From an uncultured Leptotrichiaceae bacterium (GTDB lineage Bacteria; Fusobacteriota; Fusobacteriia; Fusobacteriales; Leptotrichiaceae), in assembly GCA_938037005.1 (NCBI GenBank), contig CALHVR010000101.1, positions 1-21,281 of the forward strand: DNA of 21,281 nt. The letters are read 5' to 3'. Below the pieces are notes generated by a model. The model was not told where the DNA came from. It did no database searches and worked only from the letters and a program-made list of their open reading frames with translations. The position numbers and the translations under genes were made by a program. Shown piece by piece: positions 15,386 through 21,281 of this stretch. Positions within the stretch are counted from its first letter, which is position 1. Each line of letters opens with the position of its first letter.

Positions 15386-16195
15386 ATGGAGTATAAATTA
15401 ATAGCAACAGATATGGACGATACACTTTTAAATAGCAAAAATAAAATTTCTAAAGGGAATAAACAAGCAATTATTAATGTGCAGAAAAAAGGAGTAAAAT
15501 TTGTTTTAGCGAGTGGGCGACCAACCTTTGCAATGACAACATATGCTAAAAAATTACATATGCATAATTTAGGTGGCTATATATTAGCGTTCAATGGTGG
15601 AGAAATAAGAAATGCTCAAACAAATGAAATAATTTATTATGAAGGATTAGAAAAAGAAGATATGGAAAAAATGTACAGAGCATCAAAAGAATTAGGTGTT
15701 GCTGTTGTATTTTATAATGAAGATACCGTTTATGGAAGTTTAGATAATAAAAATGTAAGAGTAGAACCAACATTATGTAAAATGAAATTTCAAAAATTTG
15801 ATGATATTGAGGAAATTTTTTCTTTAGGAATACAAAAATCTACAAAAGCGATGTTCATTGCAGAGCCAGAAGAAATAAAAAAAGCTGATAAAATTATGAA
15901 AGAAAAATTTGGAAATGATTATTTTTTTGCAACTTCAAAACCTATATTTTTAGAAATTGCAAATAAAAATGTTAATAAAGGAAAGTCTATTGTAAGATTG
16001 GGAGAAATTATAGGAATTAAGCCGGAAGAAATGATAGCTATTGGTGATGGAGAAAATGATAGGTCATTATTGGAAAAAGTTGGAATGCCGGCAGTTGTCG
16101 CAAATGCTAAAGAGTCATTAAAACAAATTGCAAAATTTGAATCTTCTAGTAATGAGGAAGATGGCTTGAAAACTTTAATAGATAAATTTTTTTAA
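15386..16195 (+). CDS. Cof-type HAD-IIB sugar/cofactor phosphatase
   Basis: This 269-residue cytoplasmic phosphatase belongs to the Cof/YidA group. Motif I is ATDMDDTLL (D9 and D11), motif II is LASGRP, the conserved lysine is in NKGKSIVRLGE and motif IV is IGDGENDRSLLE, followed by the typical GMPAVVANAKESLK. The C2 cap fills the middle of the chain. Substrates in this family are sugar phosphates, flavin or pyridoxal phosphates and cannot be told from sequence. AAAGGAAAAG before the ATG is the ribosome site. It is the last gene before the metal-ATPase cluster and no strong terminator is visible after it. Confidence 0.9.
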   Translation: MEYKLIATDMDDTLLNSKNKISKGNKQAIINVQKKGVKFVLASGRPTFAMTTYAKKLHMHNLGGYILAFNGGEIRNAQTNEIIYYEGLEKEDMEKMYRASKELGVAVVFYNEDTVYGSLDNKNVRVEPTLCKMKFQKFDDIEEIFSLGIQKSTKAMFIAEPEEIKKADKIMKEKFGNDYFFATSKPIFLEIANKNVNKGKSIVRLGEIIGIKPEEMIAIGDGENDRSLLEKVGMPAVVANAKESLKQIAKFESSSNEEDGLKTLIDKFF

Positions 16196-16273
16196 CAATT
16201 TAATAGGAAGTAAAAAAATAATTAAATCATTTTAGTTCTTTTACAATTAATTTTATAAAAAAGAAAAAAAAAC

Positions 16274-16302
16274 TTGACTTTATATTTTAAAACATATATA
16301 AT
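16274..16302 (+). promoter_or_regulatory. Strong sigma-70 promoter for the HMA/P-type ATPase cluster
   Basis: TTGACT (16274-16279, 5/6), a 17-base spacer and a perfect TATAAT (16297-16302) lie 43 bases before the first ATG. I see no obvious long palindrome at the start point that would mark a metal-sensing repressor operator. Confidence 0.85.
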
Positions 16303-16345
16303 AATACAGATATTAAGAATTATTAAATTGAAGGAGGCGAAGTAG

Positions 16346-16831
16346 ATGAAAAACGGTGGATTAATGAATTTTTATGGTATTTTTGAAATAAAACATATTT
16401 CACATAATAAGGTTAGATTAGAGATAAACAAACTTAAAAATAATGATGAAAATATACTATATTTAAGTGAACAATTAAAAAGAATAAAAGTTATTGACTC
16501 TTTTAAGATAATAAAAAGTTTAGGAAGTTTGACAATAGATTTTAATGAAAATGAAGTTAGCCATGAAATAATTATATCTTCAATTTTAAGACTTTTAAAT
16601 TTAGATAAAGAAATTTTAGAATTAAAAGATGGGAAATTAAAAAAATTAATACATGAAATTGCTAAAATTTTGAATATTAGCATTTATAATAAAACAAATG
16701 GGATACTGGACTTGTCTACGTTAACTGCTGTATTATTAGGAGCTTATGCTTTGAAAAATATAAAAACGAATACAAGCATTCCTTCAAATGCCACTTTAGT
16801 TTGGTGGATGTTTAAATTATTAAAAAAATAA
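16346..16831 (+). CDS. HMA2-like domain protein with one C-terminal membrane helix
   Basis: This 161-residue protein has an N-terminal beta-alpha-beta-beta-alpha-beta module (about residues 10-92) resembling the CxxC-lacking heavy-metal-associated domain I know as HMA2. Its signature HISHNKVRL (residues 17-25) fits H-x3-[GN]-[RK]-[IV]-R-[VIL], shared with the next three products. A linker leads to GILDLSTLTAVLLGAYALKNI and a tail with LVWWMFKLL, so it is probably anchored in the membrane by one helix with an amphipathic end. AAGGAGG (16331-16337) is an excellent ribosome site for ATG 16346. It is the first gene after the promoter. Likely a metal-binding or regulatory partner of the ATPase; the ligand is unknown. 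Confidence 0.72.
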   Translation: MKNGGLMNFYGIFEIKHISHNKVRLEINKLKNNDENILYLSEQLKRIKVIDSFKIIKSLGSLTIDFNENEVSHEIIISSILRLLNLDKEILELKDGKLKKLIHEIAKILNISIYNKTNGILDLSTLTAVLLGAYALKNIKTNTSIPSNATLVWWMFKLLKK

Positions 16832-16846
16832 GTGTATGGGAGAGAT

Positions 16847-17227
16847 ATGATAGAGAAGTTACTAAAAAATACATATTTAATGTTTCATAAAGTTAAGGTA
16901 ATTCACAGCATTCCAGGAAGAATAAGAGTATTTGTTCCTTTTTTGAATGAAATTCCTGAAAATTTTAAAAAGTATGAAGATTATGTAAAGGATATAATAA
17001 AATTAAAAAAAGGTATAAATTTGGTAGAATATTCTTATTTAACGAATAAAATGTTAATAGAATATGATTGTAATAAATTAAATGAAAAAGATATAATAAA
17101 ATGGATTAATAAAATTTCAAATATAATTATTGATAACGATCATTTGTATAAAGATATGACAGTAGAAGAAATTGAAAAAAATATACAAAATTTTTATAAT
17201 ATTTTAAAAACTAAATTAGAAAAATAA
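16847..17227 (+). CDS. Stand-alone HMA2-like domain protein
   Basis: This small soluble protein of 126 residues is almost entirely one HMA-like module. The signature is HSIPGRIRV (residues 20-28), followed by a helix, the strand LVEYSYLTNKMLIEYD and the helix LNEKDIIKWINKI. It has no cysteine pair. H14 and H20 are the only histidines in its N-terminal segment. I chose ATG 16847, which has GGGAG 4 bases upstream, over the in-frame GTG 16832, which has none. It lies 15 bases after the previous gene and 23 before the ATPase. A metallochaperone-like role for the ATPase is plausible by analogy with CopZ, but not shown. Confidence 0.72.
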   Translation: MIEKLLKNTYLMFHKVKVIHSIPGRIRVFVPFLNEIPENFKKYEDYVKDIIKLKKGINLVEYSYLTNKMLIEYDCNKLNEKDIIKWINKISNIIIDNDHLYKDMTVEEIEKNIQNFYNILKTKLEK

Positions 17228-17250
17228 AAATAGAAAGGGGCAGAGCTATT

Positions 17251-19455
17251 TTGAAAAAAGAAAATTTACATGAATGTACGATAGTTCATAGTATAGATGG
17301 TAGAGTAAGAATAAAAAGTGTGGCATTTAAATATTTAGATGCTATACTAAAAAGTAAAATTGAAACACAGTTATCAAGAGTAAAATTTATAAAAAGTGTA
17401 GAAATTTCAACGATAACTGGAAATGTTTTGATTTATTTTGATAACAATCATTTAACTATACAAAATTTAATAAATTTATTACAAAATACTATAAATTCTT
17501 ATCTTTTTGAAATAATAAAAAAAGCAAAAATAGATAAATCATCTAAGTATGTTACTGAAAGAAAGTTACAAGAAGAAACTCCAAAAGAAATATTACAAAA
17601 AATGTCAGTTACTTTATCTTTATTGTGTTACAACATATTTTTCAAAAAGAAAACTCAGACGCTTACAGGAATAAGTAAAATTTTAAATTTCAATACATTG
17701 TCGATTATAAGTTTAGCTATGCCTGTATTGAAAAACGGGATAGGTTCTTTATTGAAAAATAAAAGACCAAATGCAGATACATTAAGTTCAAGTGCTATTA
17801 TAAGTAGTTTACTTATCGACAATCCAAGTGCAGCTTTAACGATTATGTTCTTAGAAGAAATTTCAGAATTATTAACAGTTTATACACTAGAAAAAACTCG
17901 TGGTGCAATAAAAAATATGTTAAGTGTTGGGGAAAATTATGTTTGGAAAGAAATTTCAGAAGATAATGTTCAAAAAGTACCAATAGAAACAATTGAAATA
18001 GATGATATTATTGTTGTAAATACAGGAGAAAAAATAAGTGTTGATGGAACAATTTTAAAGGGTAGTGCTTTAATAGATCAATCTTCTATTACTGGAGAAT
18101 ATATGCCAGTTAAGAAAACGGTTGACGATGAAGTATATGCTGGAACGATAGTAAAAAATGGAAATATTAGTATTTTAGCTAAAAAAATTGGAGATGATAG
18201 AACTGTTTCAAGAATAATAAAACTTGTAGAAGATGCAAATTCAAATAAAGCAGATATACAAAATTATGCAGATTTATTTTCAGCACAATTAATTCCATTG
18301 AATTTTATTTTAGCTAGTATAGTTTATATGACAACAAAAGATTTTAGAAAAGCATTAAGTATGCTTGTTATTGATTATTCTTGTGGAATAAGATTATCAA
18401 CAGCAGTTGCCTTTTCTTCGACAATAAATACAGCAGCGAAAAATGGTATTTTAGTTAAAGGAAGTAATTTCATAGAACAAATGGCAAAAGCTGATACAGT
18501 TATATTTGATAAAACGGGGACAATAACAGAAGGAAGACCTAAAATTCAAAGTATAATAGTATTCGATAAAAATATGTCAGAAAATGAATTGATTGGGTTT
18601 GCAGCAGCAGCTGAAGAACAATCTTCTCATCCATTAGCAAGTGCCATAGTTAATGAAGTAAAAGAAAAAGGAATAGAAGTACCAAAACATAGTAAAGCAA
18701 AAACATTTATAAGTCGTGGTGTAGAAGTTAAGCTAAAAAATAAGGAAAATAATAGTGTAATAAGAGTTGGAAGTAAGAAATTTATGTTAGAAAAAAATAT
18801 TATTTTTAATGACATATCTGATTATGAACATGGTATTTTTTCAAGAGGTGAAATTGCAATATATATTTCGAAAGATGACCAATTAGTAGGTATTATTGGG
18901 GTTTCAGATCCACCGAGAGAAAATATTAAAAAAGCAATAAATAGACTTAGAAATTTTGGAGTTGACGATATTGTGTTATTAACAGGAGATTTAAGACAGC
19001 AAGCTGAAATAATTGCTTCAAGAATGTCTATAGATCGTTATGAATCAGAATTATTACCAGAAGATAAAGCGAAAAATATACTTAAGTTTCAATCTAGAGG
19101 ATCTAATGTTGTTATGATTGGTGATGGTGTAAATGATGCACCAGCATTATCATATGCAAATGTAGGAATTGCTTTAGGAAGTACTCGTACAGATATAGCA
19201 ATGGAAGCTGCGGATATAACAATAACACAAGATAATCCGTTATTAGTTCCAAGTATAATAGGACTTTCAAAAAATACACTTAAAACAATAAAAGAGAATT
19301 TTGCAATGGTTATAGGATTGAATACATTTGCATTAGTTTTAGGAGCAACAGGAATTGTAGCACCAATCTATGCGTCTGTATTACACAATTCAACAACAAT
19401 TTTAGTAGTAGCTAACTCATTAAAAATATTAAAATATGATATTAAAAGTAACTAG
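17251..19455 (+). CDS. P1B-type heavy-metal-translocating P-type ATPase with SCG membrane motif
   Basis: This is a complete 734-residue membrane ATPase, presumably exporting a metal. The N-terminal HMA-like domain carries HSIDGRVRI (13-21) with H7 and C9 just before it. Membrane segments near 113-131, 147-168 and 178-212 are followed by the actuator domain with TGE (281-283). The metal-path helix reads DYSCGIRLS (375-383) where CPx-ATPases have CPC. Then come phosphorylation DKTGT (D420), the P1B-specific SSHPLA (H460, P461), LTGD (577-580) and GDGVND (624-629), and the last helices end LHNSTTILVVANSLKIL. Initiation is at TTG 17251 behind AAAGGGG, since the next methionine is residue 119. The metal is unknown. 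Confidence 0.9.
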   Translation: MKKENLHECTIVHSIDGRVRIKSVAFKYLDAILKSKIETQLSRVKFIKSVEISTITGNVLIYFDNNHLTIQNLINLLQNTINSYLFEIIKKAKIDKSSKYVTERKLQEETPKEILQKMSVTLSLLCYNIFFKKKTQTLTGISKILNFNTLSIISLAMPVLKNGIGSLLKNKRPNADTLSSSAIISSLLIDNPSAALTIMFLEEISELLTVYTLEKTRGAIKNMLSVGENYVWKEISEDNVQKVPIETIEIDDIIVVNTGEKISVDGTILKGSALIDQSSITGEYMPVKKTVDDEVYAGTIVKNGNISILAKKIGDDRTVSRIIKLVEDANSNKADIQNYADLFSAQLIPLNFILASIVYMTTKDFRKALSMLVIDYSCGIRLSTAVAFSSTINTAAKNGILVKGSNFIEQMAKADTVIFDKTGTITEGRPKIQSIIVFDKNMSENELIGFAAAAEEQSSHPLASAIVNEVKEKGIEVPKHSKAKTFISRGVEVKLKNKENNSVIRVGSKKFMLEKNIIFNDISDYEHGIFSRGEIAIYISKDDQLVGIIGVSDPPRENIKKAINRLRNFGVDDIVLLTGDLRQQAEIIASRMSIDRYESELLPEDKAKNILKFQSRGSNVVMIGDGVNDAPALSYANVGIALGSTRTDIAMEAADITITQDNPLLVPSIIGLSKNTLKTIKENFAMVIGLNTFALVLGATGIVAPIYASVLHNSTTILVVANSLKILKYDIKSN

Positions 19456-19464
19456 GAGAAAAAT

Positions 19465-20211
19465 ATGGAAAAATTAAATTTAACCGTTTTGCATCGGTTA
19501 CCTAATAGAGTTAGGATAAAATTATTTACTCCAATAAAAGATATAAAACAATTTTATGATAATTTAAAAAATGACTTAAATTATTTGGAATTAAGATATA
19601 ATAAAATAACAAATACGTTAATATTACATTTTAATCTTAATGAAATAACAACGCAAGAAATAGTTTATAGAGTGGGAATGAATTTATCAATAGAAAATGG
19701 ATTATTGCCAGTAAAAATAATAGAAGAATCGATATATAAACCGATGTCTTCATTGACACTTTATTCACTTAGTTCTATATTAATTTCATCTTTAAATATA
19801 TTGATGAATAAAAAGGATATAAAATTACAAAAATCAATGAATGTATTTTCTATGAGTTTAACATTAGTTTCAGTTTTAGAGCATATAAAACAAGACTTGA
19901 AGCATAAAGGAACAATAGATATAGAAATATTACCAGCATTTTATTTAATTAAAAATTTCTTTAATGAATATAAATTGAGTTCAGTACTTATAGTATGGCT
20001 TACAACATTTGGTAGACATTTATTGGTAATTTCAGAGAAATCTAAAATAATGGAAGTATATAGAGTAAAAGTTAATGATGAGTATAAATATACTTCTAAA
20101 GTTTCAGATGATTATACAATTACAAATGTTGCTGATTTAATACAGCATATATTTTACAGAAAAGGTGAAAATAATAGTAATGAAAAATATATTATTTTAA
20201 ATAAAAATTAG
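19465..20211 (+). CDS. HMA2-like domain fused to ATPase-like membrane segments, no catalytic domains
   Basis: This 248-residue protein starts with the same module (HRLPNRVRI, residues 10-18, then LRYNKITNTLILHF). It continues with hydrophobic stretches near 91-108, 121-136 and 152-185 in the spacing seen in residues 113-212 of the neighbouring ATPase, with comparable segments such as a VL...L+.K pair followed by D. The actuator, phosphorylation and nucleotide domains are absent and there is no in-frame remnant of them. It ends in a soluble tail of about 60 residues. It looks like a dedicated N-terminal-half paralogue of the ATPase rather than a decayed gene, because it has its own AGGAG site and stays open. 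It starts 9 bases after the ATPase stop. Function unknown. Confidence 0.68.
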   Translation: MEKLNLTVLHRLPNRVRIKLFTPIKDIKQFYDNLKNDLNYLELRYNKITNTLILHFNLNEITTQEIVYRVGMNLSIENGLLPVKIIEESIYKPMSSLTLYSLSSILISSLNILMNKKDIKLQKSMNVFSMSLTLVSVLEHIKQDLKHKGTIDIEILPAFYLIKNFFNEYKLSSVLIVWLTTFGRHLLVISEKSKIMEVYRVKVNDEYKYTSKVSDDYTITNVADLIQHIFYRKGENNSNEKYIILNKN

Positions 20212-20223
20212 TAGGAGGAATTT

Positions 20224-20496
20224 ATGATTTTAAAAAACAAAATTACAAAAGAACATTTAATTGGAGCTGCTGTTGGAATAGGAACTGTAGCTGTGGGGCT
20301 TTATTTGTATAAAAAAAATCAATCTAAAGTAGATAATTTTTTAAGAAGTCAAGGAATAAATATAAAGCCAACATCTAATTTAAACTTGGATAATCTTGAT
20401 TTAGAAGGATTAACTGAAATGAAAGAGCATATTGAAGATTTAATTGCTGAAAAAAATATTGCTGAAGAAAGTGAAATTTTAATTGCTGAAAAATAA
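20224..20496 (+). CDS. Small one-helix protein, DUF6110-like
   Basis: This 90-residue protein has one membrane helix near residues 11-29 (LIGAAVGIGTVAVGLYLYKKN) and an acidic C-terminal half, LDNLDLEGLTEMKEHIEDLIAEK. The pattern resembles what I recall as DUF6110, small proteins found beside HMA2 ATPases; I could not check this. The last codons contain a short direct repeat (LIAEK ... LIAEK), perhaps an expanded tail. AGGAGG before ATG 20224 is a strong ribosome site, 12 bases after the preceding stop. Probably a small membrane subunit of the ATPase system. Confidence 0.65.
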   Translation: MILKNKITKEHLIGAAVGIGTVAVGLYLYKKNQSKVDNFLRSQGINIKPTSNLNLDNLDLEGLTEMKEHIEDLIAEKNIAEESEILIAEK

Positions 20497-20527
20497 AATT
20501 TTATTTTGTAGTTAAAATAAAAAATAT

Positions 20528-20587
20528 AAAATGAAGTTAGAAAATAATAATTATTTAATTTATTAAAGTTTTGTAACTTCATTTTTT
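20528..20587 (+). terminator. Long-loop terminator closing the metal-ATPase cluster
   Basis: AAATGAAGTTA (20529-20539) pairs perfectly with TAACTTCATTT (20574-20584), plus a further A-T, and the 3' side runs into six T residues (20582-20587). The 34-base loop is AT-rich and can form a small inner hairpin. Position 32 bases after the last gene supports termination, although the loop is longer than usual. Confidence 0.7.
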
Positions 20588-20666
20588 AGTATAAATCAAT
20601 TTTGAAAAGAGAAGAATATTTTAAACTTATAGTTGATGCAAAACAATGTATATTAATTTATAAATA

Positions 20667-20675
20667 TGTTATAAT
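20667..20675 (+). promoter_or_regulatory. Extended -10 promoter for the COG2426 gene
   Basis: TGTTATAAT (20667-20675) is a perfect extended -10 element. No good -35 box is seen 17 bases upstream (TGTATA, 3/6), which is typical of extended -10 promoters. Confidence 0.6.
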
Positions 20676-20706
20676 ATAAAAAAATGAGAGGAGAAAATTT
20701 ATATAA

Positions 20707-21219
20707 ATGAAACATATTGGAGATAAAATTGTAATGATGATAATTTCAATCTTTGGAAGACATATTGGAAAGGTTATAGGAATATTTTTTATATCAATGC
20801 TTCCTATAATAGAGCTTAGAGGAAGTATACCGGTGGGGTATGCAATAGGATTGCCATGGTATACGACCTTGTTTATATCGATAATTGGAAATATGTTACC
20901 AGTTTGGTTTATACTACTTTTTATTGTTAGAATTTTTGAGTTTATGAAAAAAAGAAATATATTAACTAAATTAATAGAAAAAATAGAGAAAAGAGCTTTA
21001 AATAGAACTGGAAATATTGCTAATAAAGAATTTTTGGGACTTTTAATATTTGTGGCAATACCTTTACCAGGGACAGGAGCTTGGACAGGGGCATTGATAT
21101 CAGCATTGTTAAAAATGGATATAAAAAAATCATTTATAGCCATATTGCTAGGTGTGTTAGTTGCTTCGTTCTTAGTAACATTAGGAGTATATGGATTAGT
21201 GGATAAGATTATTTTTTAA
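20707..21219 (+). CDS. COG2426-type small membrane protein (putative small multidrug export family)
   Basis: This 170-residue integral membrane protein has the two hallmark half-motifs: SMLPIIELRGSIPVGYAIGLP (near residues 29-49) and FVAIPLPGTGAWTGALISALL (near 116-136). Membrane segments flank each and a charged cytoplasmic stretch with KKRNILTKLIEKIEKRA lies between them. The inverted, re-entrant-loop character recalls DedA/VTT proteins. The export name is historical and the substrate is not established. The frame has a stop immediately before ATG 20707, which fixes the start, although GAGGAG is rather far away (13 bases). It has its own promoter and appears to be a single-gene unit. Confidence 0.84.
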   Translation: MKHIGDKIVMMIISIFGRHIGKVIGIFFISMLPIIELRGSIPVGYAIGLPWYTTLFISIIGNMLPVWFILLFIVRIFEFMKKRNILTKLIEKIEKRALNRTGNIANKEFLGLLIFVAIPLPGTGAWTGALISALLKMDIKKSFIAILLGVLVASFLVTLGVYGLVDKIIF

Positions 21220-21232
21220 TATAAAAATTTTA

Positions 21233-21254
21233 AAATAAAAATGGAATTTTATTT
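21233..21254 (+). terminator. Possible weak terminator after the COG2426 gene
   Basis: AAATAAAA (21233-21240) pairs with TTTTATTT (21247-21254) around ATGGAA, followed by AATTTTAT. The stem is all A-T, so this is a weak call. Beyond it, ATGTTA/TAACAT (21261-21266/21270-21275) is a short palindrome, perhaps part of the next promoter region, cut by the window end. Confidence 0.3.
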
Positions 21255-21281
21255 AATTTTATGTTAAAATAACATTAAACA

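Noticed and set aside
16196..16273. Possible terminator between the Cof-type gene and the metal cluster
   Set aside because: Only imperfect AT-only pairings (AAAATAATT with AATTAATTTT) and no following T-run of note.
20440..20496. Direct repeat in the last codons of the 90-residue protein
   Set aside because: Only two copies of a roughly 12-base unit within an acidic tail. This is a local duplication at most, not a repeat array.
20602..20679. Short + strand open frame (TTG start, about 25 codons) between the metal cluster and the COG2426 gene
   Set aside because: It has no ribosome site and overlaps the extended -10 promoter. Too short to separate from chance.
20684..20710. Eight-codon open frame ending in TGA overlapping the COG2426 ATG, possible leader peptide
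   Set aside because: It lacks its own ribosome site and contains the GAGGAG that probably serves the main gene. The residues show no regulatory pattern.
20658..21143. A 161-codon open frame on the minus strand
   Set aside because: It is antisense to the COG2426 gene, whose membrane motifs are clear. The translation is low-complexity Ile/Ser/Asn and has no ribosome site.
1..21281. CRISPR arrays, insertion sequences and rRNA genes
   Set aside because: I looked for regularly spaced repeats, transposase motifs and rRNA-like stretches on both strands and saw none.

Overview
The window is very AT-rich (by eye well under 35% GC) and every protein gene and tRNA I can support lies on the + strand. 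The mix of an L-box-controlled lysine/DAP operon, TtcA, DUF2721, COG2426 and an unusual heavy-metal-ATPase cluster fits an anaerobic Fusobacteriota member such as Leptotrichia or a relative. That assignment is inference from composition and gene content, not proof.

Bases 1-7508 look like one long transcription unit. The left edge cuts through the 3' half of a lysine (L-box) riboswitch, which is followed by an intrinsic terminator just before lysA. Then come lysA, dapF, dapA, asd, a three-gene polar amino-acid ABC transporter (lipoprotein, permease, ATPase) and a SurA-N-like protein without a signal peptide. The layout implies that intracellular lysine controls both DAP/lysine synthesis and an importer that is probably for lysine. 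Bases 7509-7830 hold a strong promoter overlapped by a large perfect inverted repeat, tRNA-Leu(CAA), a terminator and tRNA-Arg(UCG). A 223-base non-coding stretch follows.

Bases 8047-16195 are a run of housekeeping and unknown genes: a TPR protein, a TtcA-type tRNA thiolase, a DUF2721 membrane protein, glmU (interrupted by a single-base frameshift), prs, tsaC, an unrecognised basic protein, a lone GspE/PilB-type secretion ATPase and two HAD hydrolases. glmU, prs, tsaC and the unknown gene overlap or nearly abut, so they are probably translationally coupled behind a good promoter at 10023-10051.

Bases 16274-20587 are the most distinctive part. A near-consensus promoter drives five tightly packed genes and the unit closes with a long-loop terminator. 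Four of the five products carry the same small domain, with a signature H-x3-[GN]-[RK]-[IV]-R-[VIL] where classical heavy-metal-associated domains have CxxC. One of them is a complete P1B-like P-type ATPase whose membrane motif reads Ser-Cys-Gly instead of Cys-Pro-Cys. Another looks like a paralogue of only the N-terminal domain and first membrane segments of that ATPase. The fifth is a small one-helix protein. I infer a multi-component metal (or metal-cofactor) efflux system of unknown substrate.

The right end holds a COG2426-type small membrane protein with its own extended -10 promoter.
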